A stretch of DNA of 64,000 nucleotides, from NCBI RefSeq assembly GCF_022348085.1, contig NZ_JAKRFN010000001.1, positions 248,001 to 312,000 of the forward strand. Direction: 5' to 3'. The notes under the pieces are model-generated. The model saw nothing but the letters and a program-made list of their open reading frames with translations, ran no database searches and was not told the DNA's origin. Below are positions 27,701 to 37,012 of the stretch, in pieces (within the stretch, counting starts at the first letter, position 1; each line of letters starts with the position of its first letter). Position numbers and translations under genes: made by a program. This DNA comes from Mycobacterium sp. PSTR-4-N. GTDB taxonomy: Bacteria > Actinomycetota > Actinomycetes > Mycobacteriales > Mycobacteriaceae.

Positions 27701-27839
27701 CTGCCGCCAGGTGGGCCGCCGCGGTCTCGACCAGCGCCGTCGTCTTTCCGGTGCCGGGGCCGCCGAGCAGCCGAACCGTGCCCCGCACCCCGGGACGGGT
27801 CAGTGCCTCGCGGGTCAACTCGGTGTGCGGCGCAGACAT
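24699..27839 (-). CDS. adnA: AdnA subunit of AdnAB helicase-nuclease
   Basis: A 1046-residue partner of AdnB. It has Walker A LGGPGTGKTTALVE, motif II LLLVDDAQHLDP (a D-D-A-Q variant of DExQ), CVIAGDPNQTVFGYRG, and a C-terminal RecB-like nuclease with LVVVDIKTGKSP. Cysteines in LLDCPLRWL and in CAHCPVAAMC are placed like the AddB-type iron-sulfur cluster ligands that clamp the nuclease fold. The promoter is shared with, or back to back with, that of the lipV-like gene, since the two starts are only about 75 bp apart. Confidence 0.95.
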   Translation of the reverse strand: MSAPHTELTREALTRPGVRGTVRLLGGPGTGKTTALVETAAAHLAAGRDAESVLLLTGSSRLSANARATITAKVLAAGEQTVIREPLVRTVHSYAFAVLRLAAARSGGAPPRLITGAEQDGIIRELLAGDLEDGDASPVRWPERLRPALGTVGFAVELRDLMARCNERGVDPVALQRLGRRAQRPEWQAAGRFAQAYEQIMLLRAAVGMAAPQATVPALGAAELVGAALEALAADAELLAAERARVRLLLVDDAQHLDPQAAQLVQVLAAGTELCVIAGDPNQTVFGYRGADPELLRTDTPAITLTRSHRCSASVARAVEVLTRRLPGVGSSAALAGTDEAGSVSVRIAASPHAECALIADALRRAHLVDGVPWSDMAVIVRSVPRTGPALARALTAAGVPVDGLQGDAPLAAVPAVRALMIVLEAAVDGLTAERAQALVTGPIGRVDPVSLRQLRRALRRRAADPAADFGDLLVAALVGDGGARSLDGVPDELGRALRRVRSVLSAARESTRRSGDPRHALWQAWNRSGLQRRWLAASERGGPVAEQADRDLDAVTALFDVAEQYVERTAGASLRGLVDHVGALTLPPTRPDSRPPTDTVAVLSAHAALGREWDVVVVAGLQEGLWPNVAARGGILGTQQLVDVLDGVADPADRTLSGRAPLLAEERRLLIAAVGRARRRLLVTAVDSDAGDAALLPSPFCHELAAVATDEDAETGVPVRAPRVLATNAVVGRLRAVVCASPEDTAEKHRACAATQLARLAEAGVHGAAPESWYGLREISTRAPLWDGTDDAVTLSPSTVQMLLDCPLRWLVERHGGGSVRDVRSALGSLVHALVADPAVAEAHLHTELRRIWAALPFDAQWHADNEFERHQEMLSTFTRWRADTRNRFTEVGTEIAVDGEVAPAGDEQPAVRIRGRLDRLERDSEGRLVVVDIKTGKSPATKDDAQAHAQLAMYQLAVAEGLLAESAEPGGGRLVYLGKTSGGSATEREQDALTPEGHAQWRAEVSDAAAATQGPQFIARINDGCAHCPVAAMCPARQTTSEDR

Positions 27840-27915
27840 GGACGCACTACATCACGAGGGTCTGACAAACGGCCCTCGCTGGTGCGCCGACCGGCATCGA
27901 TGGCAGCATCGAGGG

Positions 27916-28698
27916 GTGAGCGAACTGTTGTGCACGTATCGATTCGGACCGGGGTCACGTCCCCGGGTTCTGGCGATCCACGGCCTCACTGGGCACGGTA
28001 AGCGGTGGGAGACCCTGTTCGAGCGGCATCTTCCCGAGGTTCCAGTGCTGGCACCCGATCTCCTCGGCCATGGCCGCTCGTCGTGGGATGCGCCGTGGTC
28101 CATCGAGGCGAACGTCAGCGCACTGGCAGCGCTTCTCGACGCCGAGGGCGGCGAACCGGTGGTGGTGGCCGGTCATTCGTTCGGCGGTGCGGTGGCGTTG
28201 AATCTGGCTGCGACGCGGCCGGACCTGGTGACCGGCCTGGTCCTGCTCGACCCCGCAGTGGCTCTCGACGGCCGATGGATGCGCGAGGTGGCCGACGACA
28301 TGTTCGCCTCGCCCGACTACACCGACCGCGCCGAGGCCCGGGACGAGAAGACCGGCGGCTCGTGGGGGGAGGTCGATCAGGCCGAACTCGATCGCGAACT
28401 CGACGAGCACCTGGTGGACCTGCCGAACGGCCGCGTCGGCTGGCGCATCAGCATTCCCGCGATGCTGTCCTACTGGAGTGAGCTCACCCGGCCGGTGCCG
28501 ATCCCGCGCGACGGCACCCCCACGACGCTGGTGCGTGCGCTCCGTACCGAACCGCCGTACGCCACCGACGAGCTGATCGCCACGCTCGACGCGGGACTGG
28601 GTCCCAATCTGACTGTGCTGGAATGGGATTGCGACCACATGGTGCCGTTGGCCATGCCGGCGGAGACGGCGGCGCTGATCGCAGACCTGCTGGGCTGA
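27916..28698 (+). CDS. lipV: Alpha/beta hydrolase, LipV-like
   Basis: A 260-residue alpha/beta hydrolase that likely cleaves an ester or thioester. The oxyanion-hole strand is LAIHGLTGHG, the nucleophile elbow VVVAGHSFGG (Ser88), and the catalytic His follows in WDCDHMVPLAMP. It lacks a signal peptide. The start is GTG 27916 with GAGG immediately upstream; the frame is open further upstream but overlaps the adnA 5' end. It sits in the Rv3203 (lipV) position, next to the alkyltransferase-like gene, which starts 1 bp after its stop. The substrate is not known from sequence. Confidence 0.85.
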   Translation: MSELLCTYRFGPGSRPRVLAIHGLTGHGKRWETLFERHLPEVPVLAPDLLGHGRSSWDAPWSIEANVSALAALLDAEGGEPVVVAGHSFGGAVALNLAATRPDLVTGLVLLDPAVALDGRWMREVADDMFASPDYTDRAEARDEKTGGSWGEVDQAELDRELDEHLVDLPNGRVGWRISIPAMLSYWSELTRPVPIPRDGTPTTLVRALRTEPPYATDELIATLDAGLGPNLTVLEWDCDHMVPLAMPAETAALIADLLG

Positions 28699-28699
28699 C

Positions 28700-28996
28700 A
28701 TGGCGGCGATCACCGACGCGCAGGTGGAGGCCGTCCGCGCGCTCGTGGCATCGGTGCCCGCCGGATCGGTGACCACCTACGGTGACCTCGCCGTGGCCGC
28801 CGATCTGTCCAGTCCACGCATCGTCGCCTGGATCATGCGCACCGACTCGTCGGATCTGCCGTGGCACCGGGTGATTCGCGCCTCCGGCCGCCCCGCGGCA
28901 CACCTGGCTACGCGTCAACTCGCCCGGCTGCGCGCCGAAGGGGTGCTCGCCGTCGACGGTCGCATCGCCCTGGCGAACCATCGCCACACGTTCTAG
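28700..28996 (+). CDS. Alkyltransferase-like protein (ATL)
   Basis: A 98-residue protein with the DNA-binding fold of O6-alkylguanine methyltransferases (SVTTYGDLAVAADL, SSPRIVAWIMRT). The reactive cysteine of the PCHRV motif is replaced by tryptophan: PWHRV (Trp55). That replacement defines ATL proteins, which bind and flip alkylated guanine without repairing it and flag the lesion for nucleotide excision repair. Co-transcription with the lipV-like gene is likely (1-bp gap). It ends at a palindrome shared with the convergent gene. Confidence 0.9.
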   Translation: MAAITDAQVEAVRALVASVPAGSVTTYGDLAVAADLSSPRIVAWIMRTDSSDLPWHRVIRASGRPAAHLATRQLARLRAEGVLAVDGRIALANHRHTF

Positions 28997-29000
28997 CGAA

Positions 29001-29061
29001 CTCGAGAGTGCAATAACGGTAGTGATCCTCGCGCTGGAGCTACCGCCAGAGCACTTTCGAG
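29001..29061. repeat. Inverted repeat between convergent genes (GTGC-CGGTAG family, copy 1)
   Basis: The 22-bp arms (29001-29022 and 29040-29061) share CTCGAAAGTGC...CGGTAG with about six mismatches. The same arms, perfect, occur at 48421-48476. Sited between two convergent stop codons, it probably acts as a bidirectional terminator. Confidence 0.6.
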
Positions 29062-29069
29062 ACGAAGAA

Positions 29070-29924
29070 TCACACCGCGAGGCGAACCAGCGCAGCGGTA
29101 CGCGCCAAGCCCGGGAAGGCAGCCGCCGTCGACCGCGGATGCAGCGCATGCACGGCGAGGCGGAACATCAAGGCCCGCAACAACATCTGCGGCCACTCCG
29201 GTAGCGCCTCCCAGCGTTCGATCAACGCGTCGTCGGCCTCACCCCACGACAGCGCGTCGACGACCACGACGCCCGCGGCCCAGGCGGGCGGCCGCCAGTA
29301 GGGGGTGATGTCGGTGATGCCGGGCGCTGCGGTACCGGCGAAAAGCACTGTGCCGTAGAGATCTCCGTGCACCAGCTGGCTCGGGCTCTTCGTCGGCCTA
29401 CGCAGCGAGGCGAGCTGGTTGATCAGGTCGACGGACTTCTGCCCGTCCGCCGTCCCGGGCGCCACGCGGGCACCGGGCGGCAGCGAGTGCAGGGGGCGTT
29501 CCTCCCACGCCGCACGGTCGGCGGCGATGAAGACATCCACATCCGCCCAGGGCGCCACGGGCGGCTGCGTCAGGAAGCGCGGCCGCTCCAGCGTCGCGGT
29601 GGCCTCGTGCAGCCGGACCGCGGCCGACACGACCTCGTCGTGGCGCGGTTCCGGCGTGCCCGCGACGTAGGTGTCGGCGCGCCACCCGGCGACGACGTAG
29701 CGCCCATCGGTGGAGCGCACCGGCCGGGCGAGCCGGATGCCGTCGACGAACAAGGTCTCCCGTACTTTCGCCGACCAGGCGGCGCGGGCATGGTCGGCCA
29801 CCATCGACAGCACCACTTCGCCGCAGCGCCAGCCGCCTTCCCAGCTGGACCCGAGCGGCACCGGCTGCACTCCGGACAGCCCGAAGGCCGTGAGGACATG
29901 CTCGGGTGGGCGCTCGAAGGTCAC
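29070..29924 (-). CDS. TIGR02569-family actinobacterial protein (phosphotransferase-like)
   Basis: A 284-residue protein of a family restricted to actinobacteria (Rv3205c type). It opens with FERPPEHVLTAFG and has a kinase-like catalytic loop SQLVHGDLYGTVLFAG followed by ITDITPYWRPPAWAAGVVV, resembling aminoglycoside phosphotransferases (H-G-D then D). The Asn of the usual HGDxxxxN loop reads Val/Leu here, so kinase activity is doubtful. It lies upstream of the convergent ATL gene and has no clear partner. Confidence 0.75.
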   Translation of the reverse strand: MTFERPPEHVLTAFGLSGVQPVPLGSSWEGGWRCGEVVLSMVADHARAAWSAKVRETLFVDGIRLARPVRSTDGRYVVAGWRADTYVAGTPEPRHDEVVSAAVRLHEATATLERPRFLTQPPVAPWADVDVFIAADRAAWEERPLHSLPPGARVAPGTADGQKSVDLINQLASLRRPTKSPSQLVHGDLYGTVLFAGTAAPGITDITPYWRPPAWAAGVVVVDALSWGEADDALIERWEALPEWPQMLLRALMFRLAVHALHPRSTAAAFPGLARTAALVRLAV

Positions 29925-29960
29925 CGCATCAGCGTAATTGCCGCGGCCGCCAACCCCGCG

Positions 29961-31139
29961 TTAGTACATCACCATGTCGGGTTCGAGTTGCTTGCCCCAC
30001 GCCACGATTCCGCCCTGGACGTGCATCGCATCCGAGAAACCGGCCTTCTTGACGATCGCCAGGACCTCCGCCGAGCGCACCCCGGTCTTGCAGTAGAACA
30101 CCGGTGTGCGGTCGACGGTCAGCTTCGACAGCGCCTCACCGGATTCGAAGGCGCCCTTGGGGATCAGCTGCGCGCCGTCGATGTGGTTGATCTCCCACTC
30201 GACGGGTTCGCGAACGTCGATCAGCGCCAACGGCTTCCCGGAGTCGAGCAGCTCGGCCAGTTCGCGCGGGGTGATCGTCGACTCAGCAGCAGCCTCGGCG
30301 GCCGCATCGGAGACCACGCCGCAGAACTCCTCGTAGTCGATCAGCTCGGTGATCTTCGGCGTCGCGGGATCCTTGCGGATCTTGATCGTCCGATAGGTCA
30401 TGTCCAGCGCGTCGTAGACCATCAGCCGGCCCAGCAGGGGTTCACCGATCCCGGTGATCAACTTGATGGCTTCGGTGCCCATGACCGAGGCGATCGAGGC
30501 GCACAGGATGCCCAGCACCCCACCCTCGGCACACGACGGGACCATCCCCGGTGGCGGGGGCTCGGGGTAGAGATCGCGGTAGTTGAGGCCCAGACCGTCG
30601 GGGGCATCCTCCCAGAACACCGACACCTGGCCTTCGAAGCGGTAGATCGATCCCCACACGTACGGCTTGCCGGCGAGCACGGCGGCGTCGTTGACCAGGT
30701 AGCGGGTCGCGAAGTTGTCGGTGCCGTCGAGGATGAGGTCGTAGTCGCTGAAGATCTCGACCGCGTTCTCCGATTCGAGGCGCACCTCGTGAAGGATCAC
30801 CTCGACCAGGGGGTTCACCTCGAGGATCGAGTCCTTGGCGCTCTCCGCCTTGGACCGGCCGATGTCGGACTGGCCGTGGATGATCTGGCGCTGCAGGTTG
30901 GATTCGTCGACGACGTCGAACTCGACGATGCCGATCGTGCCGACCCCGGCGGCGGCGAGGTAGAGCAGCGTCGGCGAGCCGAGTCCACCGGCGCCGATGA
31001 CCAGCACCCGCGCGTTCTTCAGCCTCTTCTGACCGTCCAGGCCGAGGTCGGGAATGATCAGGTGGCGGCTGTAGCGAGCGACCTCGTCGCGGGTCAGTTC
31101 AGCGGCTGGCTCGACCAGCGGTGGCAGCGGTGAGGACAC
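29961..31139 (-). CDS. moeZ: Adenylyltransferase/sulfurtransferase MoeZ
   Basis: A 392-residue two-domain enzyme. The E1-like ThiF/MoeB domain (residues 1-270) has GAGGLGSPTLLYLAAAGVG, the Arg of NLQRQIIHG and the DGTDNFATRYLVND loop; a rhodanese domain follows with the active-site loop YCKTGVRS (Cys350). It adenylates the C-terminus of ubiquitin-like sulfur carriers and thiocarboxylates them. In M. tuberculosis the carriers include MoaD2-type proteins for molybdopterin and CysO for cysteine synthesis. The GTG start is preceded by AAGGAG. The carrier genes are not in this window. Confidence 0.94.
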   Translation of the reverse strand: MSSPLPPLVEPAAELTRDEVARYSRHLIIPDLGLDGQKRLKNARVLVIGAGGLGSPTLLYLAAAGVGTIGIVEFDVVDESNLQRQIIHGQSDIGRSKAESAKDSILEVNPLVEVILHEVRLESENAVEIFSDYDLILDGTDNFATRYLVNDAAVLAGKPYVWGSIYRFEGQVSVFWEDAPDGLGLNYRDLYPEPPPPGMVPSCAEGGVLGILCASIASVMGTEAIKLITGIGEPLLGRLMVYDALDMTYRTIKIRKDPATPKITELIDYEEFCGVVSDAAAEAAAESTITPRELAELLDSGKPLALIDVREPVEWEINHIDGAQLIPKGAFESGEALSKLTVDRTPVFYCKTGVRSAEVLAIVKKAGFSDAMHVQGGIVAWGKQLEPDMVMY

Positions 31140-31232
31140 CGGACTCTCCTTGGTTGGCTTTCAAGACCCATCGAAACAGGTAGAGGGTGCAACAGCAACG
31201 AGGCCCCGACGCTTCCCGCGCGGTCAGCGCCG

Positions 31233-31294
31233 ATGAGCGCGCGCCCAGGGACGGGTTTCCCGGCGCGTCGGCGTGCAGACGCGCGCGCTCGCGG
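31233..31294 (+). repeat. 62-bp palindromic intergenic repeat, copy 3
   Basis: ATGAGCGCGCGCCC opens and GCAGACGCGCGCGCTCGCGG closes the element; GAGCGCGCG pairs with CGCGCGCTC. The core CCGGCGCGTCGGCGTGCAGA is shared with the other copies. It lies upstream of moeZ, just past the 3' end of the DUF3152 gene. Confidence 0.65.
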
Positions 31295-31297
31295 TGC

Positions 31298-33165
<1,868 letters not shown>

Positions 33166-33178
33166 CCGCCGCCCGGCG

Positions 33179-33439
33179 TCAGCCGGCGGTCCGCGTCACC
33201 TCTGCGCCGACCGCGCCCACACCGAATCCGACCCGGCGCGCGTCCGCGGCACCGATCTCGACGTAGGCGATGCGCGCTGCCTGCACCAGGTAGCGCCGCC
33301 CCTTCTCGTCGGTGAGGGCCAGCACGCCCGATCCCGACTCCAGCGCGTCGGTGACCAGTTTCTCCACCTCGGCCGGCGTCTGCGCGCTGTTGACGATCAG
33401 CTCGCGCGGGCTGTCGGTGACACCGATCTTGACCTCCAC
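33179..33439 (-). CDS. DUF3107 small protein (TB9.4 type)
   Basis: An 86-residue actinobacterial protein beginning MEVKIGVTDSPRELIV and carrying DEKGRRYLVQAARIAYVEIG, a compact alpha/beta domain of unknown function, the counterpart of Rv3208A. The ATG is preceded by AGAAGGG. It converges on the TetR gene with a 13-bp gap and is transcribed away from the MmpS-like gene. Confidence 0.88.
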   Translation of the reverse strand: MEVKIGVTDSPRELIVNSAQTPAEVEKLVTDALESGSGVLALTDEKGRRYLVQAARIAYVEIGAADARRVGFGVGAVGAEVTRTAG

Positions 33440-33666
33440 AGTGGAACCCTTCTGTCGTCGAATCTCTCCCCAGGAGGCTAGTGGACGACGCGTTCGGTGT
33501 GCGTGCCCGGGACCTACGCGGTCAGCGAACGCGGCCGTTCTACAACGGTGCAGCGACCGAACCGAGTCCCGACCGTGACCGCCACAGCAGGCGCGTCAGC
33601 CCCATCCGTCACTCGTGCCTTCGTAGCATCGGCCCCGCAACGCAAGCAACGACTGGGACAGCTGGG

Positions 33667-34533
33667 ATGAACAGGCCATACACCGCACCATCGCCGTACG
33701 CCCTGACGCCGACCGAGCGCACCCGTAGCCCGCGCACGCGCAGCCGCTACGACCGGGACCACGGCCGCTACAGCGCCGACCACGGCGACCATGCCGGCTA
33801 CGGCGCCGACCTCGACACCGATGTGTATCCGCGCGACCACCGCGACGGTGACTTCGGCCAGGACTACGACGCCGACTACGACCAGGACTACGACGCCGAT
33901 TACGAGGACTACCTCGACGAAGCGCACATCGACCGGCGCTGGATGTGGATCGCCGGTACGGCCGGAGCAGTCCTGTTCATCGCCGTGATCATGGCCAGCA
34001 TGATCCTCGGCGGCGGAGACAGCGGGTCGGTGTCGGCGACCGTCGCGTCGGACAGCCCTCAGGACACCACCGCCACCACGTCGGCCCCCGCTCCGTCGAC
34101 CACGCCACGTATCGCTGCACCGGCACGACCCCTGCAGCCCTCGCTACCGGCCGAGACCGTCACCACGATCACCCCGACACCGTCCGCCCAGGCGCCGGTG
34201 CCCGCGCCAGGTGCGCCGCTGCTGCCCGCACCACAGGCCGCTCCCCCGCCGCCGTCGGCGGCCCCCGGAACCGTCACCTACCGGATCACCGGCACCAAGG
34301 GCCTTCTCGACCTGGTCACCGTCATCTACACCGACGCCCAGGGCGCGCTGCAGACCGACGTGAACGTCGCACTGCCCTGGTCCAAGACCATCACGCTGGA
34401 CCCCGGGGTGACGCTCAGTTCGGTCACCGGCACCAGCGTCACCGGTCAGTTGAACTGCGAGGTGCTGGATGCGAACGGTGCGGTGATCGCGGCGCAGAAC
34501 GGCAATTCGATCATCACCAACTGCACCCGCTGA
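33667..34533 (+). CDS. MmpS-like membrane protein with acidic Asp/Tyr-rich N-terminus
   Basis: A 288-residue protein in four parts. The cytoplasmic N-terminus is charged and repetitive (FGQDYDADYDQDYDADYEDY, about residues 60-80), with a transmembrane helix (WIAGTAGAVLFIAVIMASMI). A long Pro/Thr/Ala linker (residues 120-200) leads to a C-terminal MmpS-type beta-sandwich (VTYRITGTKGLLDLVTVIYT, GTSVTGQLNCEV, NGNSIITNCTR) with two cysteines placed to form a disulfide. MmpS proteins normally assist MmpL lipid transporters in the periplasm, but no mmpL gene is adjacent. The position matches Rv3209. Start ATG 33667 follows AGCTGGG; the open frame upstream to 33481 is probably not translated. Confidence 0.8.
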   Translation: MNRPYTAPSPYALTPTERTRSPRTRSRYDRDHGRYSADHGDHAGYGADLDTDVYPRDHRDGDFGQDYDADYDQDYDADYEDYLDEAHIDRRWMWIAGTAGAVLFIAVIMASMILGGGDSGSVSATVASDSPQDTTATTSAPAPSTTPRIAAPARPLQPSLPAETVTTITPTPSAQAPVPAPGAPLLPAPQAAPPPPSAAPGTVTYRITGTKGLLDLVTVIYTDAQGALQTDVNVALPWSKTITLDPGVTLSSVTGTSVTGQLNCEVLDANGAVIAAQNGNSIITNCTR

Positions 34534-34539
34534 CCCGCC

Positions 34540-35250
34540 TCAGGCCAGCCCCAGCTCCTGCATGCGGGTGCTGTGGGTCTTCTGAAGGCGGTCGAAGAAC
34601 TCGGTGATCTGCGACAACCCGCCTGCCGACATCACCAACTCGACGAGCTCGTCGTGGTCGGCCAGCACGTACTGGGCCTGGGTGATCGCCTCACCGAGGA
34701 GCCGCCGCGACCACAGCGCCAGTCGGTGCCGCTGCCGGTCGCTGGCTGTCACCGCGGCCCTCACCTCGGCCACCACGAACTGAGAATGGCCGGTCTCCGA
34801 CAGCACGGACCTGATGACGTCGGCCACCGCGCCGGGCATCGCGTCCGCGATCTCGAGGTAGAAGTCGGCCGCCAGCGCGTCACCGACATAGGTCTTGACC
34901 AAGGCCTCGAGCCAGGTGCTCGGCGTCGTCAGCCGGTGATAGTTCTCCAACGCCGAGGCGTAGCGCGTCATCGCGGGCACCACGTCCACCCCGCGGCGTT
35001 CCAGCTCGTCGCGCAGGACCTCGTAGTGGTTCATCTCCGCAGCGGCCATGCTGGCCATGTTGATCCGGCCCCGCAGGTTCGGCGCCATCCGCGCTTCCTC
35101 GGTGAGCCGGTAGAACGCTGCGACCTCGCCGTATGCCAGCAGAGCGAACAATTCGACGACACCGGGATGATCGGCAGGCAGCGCCGCGGCCGCGGCGCTC
35201 GGCCGCGCTGCGGGGGCAGATGCAGAAGCCGCCGGCGGCGTGGAAGTCAT
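34540..35250 (-). CDS. Ferritin-like-fold protein (MiaE-like)
   Basis: A 236-residue helical-bundle protein. Glu and His residues typical of di-iron sites are seen in LFALLAYGEVAAFYRLTEEA and MAAAEMNHYEVLRDELERRG, and a second pair in ADFYLEIADAM and LSETGHSQFVVAEVR, so a di-iron centre is plausible. Distant relatives hydroxylate tRNA (MiaE) or protect against oxidation; the exact role of Rv3210c-type proteins is unknown. An Ala-rich N-terminus precedes the bundle. I prefer ATG 35250 (MTSTPPAAS); the frame reaches 35277. Confidence 0.8.
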   Translation of the reverse strand: MTSTPPAASASAPAARPSAAAAALPADHPGVVELFALLAYGEVAAFYRLTEEARMAPNLRGRINMASMAAAEMNHYEVLRDELERRGVDVVPAMTRYASALENYHRLTTPSTWLEALVKTYVGDALAADFYLEIADAMPGAVADVIRSVLSETGHSQFVVAEVRAAVTASDRQRHRLALWSRRLLGEAITQAQYVLADHDELVELVMSAGGLSQITEFFDRLQKTHSTRMQELGLA

Positions 35251-35527
35251 GGGTGCAACTGTAGACGGCGTGCACACCGCACCCGTGAATGTGACTGAGT
35301 ACCGGCCGACCAGCTACCATGGGTTCCGGTGTCGGCGGATCGGCCGACCGATCGATACAGGTCAGGGCTGGCGTGTGACACGCCGCAGGCACCGTGGCAA
35401 TGTGCGTGCACAGTCTCGAGTTACCGCCTGGCCCGCCCCGACAGAGCAGGGCCGGAGCGAAGTTCACTTGCTCAACTCGTGCGCGCGTGACAACGCATGA
35501 GATGACAAGTGAAAGGTCTCTCCCTCT

Positions 35528-37006
35528 ATGACACCCGTTACCCCGCATCCCACTCCGACGTTCGCCGAGCTGGGGGTGCGCGACGAGATCGTGCGCGCCC
35601 TCGCCGAGAACGGCATCGAACACGCCTTCGCGATCCAGGAGCTGACGCTGCCGCTGGCCCTGGCCGGCGATGACCTGATCGGCCAGGCCCGTACCGGTAT
35701 GGGCAAGACGTTCGCCTTCGGCGTGCCGCTGCTGCACCGGATCACCACCGACACCGAGCGCCCGCTGACCGGCATTCCCCGGGCCCTCGTCGTGGTGCCC
35801 ACCCGTGAGCTGTGCATTCAGGTCTACGAAGATCTCGTCGGCGCCTCGAAGTACCTGCAGGCCGACGACACCCGCAAGCTGACCGTCACGGCGATCTACG
35901 GCGGGCGGCCCTACGAGCCACAGATCGAGGCGCTGCAGAAGGGCGTCGACGTCGTCGTCGGCACCCCGGGTCGCCTTCTCGATCTCGCCCAGCAGGGTCA
36001 CCTGCAGCTCGGCGGCCTGTCCACACTGGTCCTCGACGAGGCCGACGAGATGCTGGACCTGGGCTTCCTGCCCGACATCGAGCGCATCCTCAAGCAGATC
36101 CCCGCCCAGCGTCAGGCGATGCTCTTCTCGGCCACGATGCCGGACCCGATCATCACGCTGGCCCGCACGTTCATGAACCAGCCGACCCACATCCGCGCCG
36201 AGGGCGTTCAGGGGTCCGCCACCCACGACACCACCGAGCAGTTCGCCTACCGGGCGCACGCGCTGGACAAAGTCGAGATGGTCAGTCGCATCCTGCAGGC
36301 GGAGGGCCGCGGCGCGACGATGATCTTCACCCGCACCAAGCGCACCGCCCAGAAGGTGGCCGACGAACTCGCCGAGCGCGGTTTCAAGGTCGGCGCCGTG
36401 CACGGCGATCTCGGTCAGGGCGCCCGCGAGAAGGCGCTGAAGTCGTTTCGCACCGGTGACGTCGACGTGCTCGTCGCCACCGACGTCGCGGCGCGCGGTA
36501 TCGACATCGACGACATCACCCACGTGATCAACTTCCAGATCCCCGAGGACGAGCAGGCCTACGTGCACCGGATCGGTCGCACCGGCCGCGCCGGCAAGAC
36601 GGGCATCGCCGTGACCCTGGTCGACTGGGACGAACTGCCCCGCTGGTCGATGATCGACAAGGCGCTCGGACTGGAGACCCCCGATCCCGCCGAAACCTAC
36701 TCGAGCTCACCGCATCTGTACGAAGAGCTGAACATCCCGACCGACGCCGGCGGCTCGATCGGCAAATCCACCCGCGCCGGCGACAAGCCCAAGCGCGAAG
36801 CCCGTGAACCCCGCGAGCGCACCGAGCGGCCGGCCCGCAACCGCAGCCGTCGTCGCACCCGCGGCGGCCAGCCCGTCGGCTCCCACCCCGAGACGGCCGA
36901 ACAGCCGGCTGACGGTCAGACACAGCAGACCGACGCCGATGAAGCCACGCGGGCTCCGCGGCGGCGGCGCCGGCGCCGGCCGAACAAGGCCGCGGCCGCC
37001 AACTAG
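35528..37006 (+). CDS. rhlE: DEAD-box RNA helicase RhlE
   Basis: A 492-residue helicase that remodels RNA, probably in ribosome assembly and RNA decay. The order of motifs is complete: Q motif AFAIQELTLPLAL, motif I ARTGMGKT, Ia PTRELCIQ, Ib GTPGRLLDL, motif II VLDEADEM, motif III SATMPD, motif V ATDVAARGID and motif VI HRIGRTGRAG. The C-terminal 80 residues are basic and disordered, with RNRSRRRTRGG and a final Arg run, typical for RNA binding. The start has GAAAGG about 15 bases upstream. About 280 bp upstream contain no gene and may hold a long 5' leader. The next gene starts 6 bp downstream. Confidence 0.93.
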   Translation: MTPVTPHPTPTFAELGVRDEIVRALAENGIEHAFAIQELTLPLALAGDDLIGQARTGMGKTFAFGVPLLHRITTDTERPLTGIPRALVVVPTRELCIQVYEDLVGASKYLQADDTRKLTVTAIYGGRPYEPQIEALQKGVDVVVGTPGRLLDLAQQGHLQLGGLSTLVLDEADEMLDLGFLPDIERILKQIPAQRQAMLFSATMPDPIITLARTFMNQPTHIRAEGVQGSATHDTTEQFAYRAHALDKVEMVSRILQAEGRGATMIFTRTKRTAQKVADELAERGFKVGAVHGDLGQGAREKALKSFRTGDVDVLVATDVAARGIDIDDITHVINFQIPEDEQAYVHRIGRTGRAGKTGIAVTLVDWDELPRWSMIDKALGLETPDPAETYSSSPHLYEELNIPTDAGGSIGKSTRAGDKPKREAREPRERTERPARNRSRRRTRGGQPVGSHPETAEQPADGQTQQTDADEATRAPRRRRRRRPNKAAAAN

Positions 37007-37012
37007 CGCCGC

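Noticed and set aside
28284..28481. Alternate frame inside lipV-like gene
   Set aside because: Arg-rich shadow frame without start signals; overlaps a well-supported hydrolase.
33840..33920. GACTACGAC repeats in the MmpS-like gene as a tandem repeat array or CRISPR-like element
   Set aside because: They are in-frame coding repeats of an acidic Asp/Tyr tail; units are 9-15 bp and irregular, with no spacer pattern.
35251..35527. A small gene or riboswitch in the rhlE upstream region
   Set aside because: No open frame with a ribosome site and no recognisable riboswitch fold; best seen as a long rhlE leader of unknown structure.
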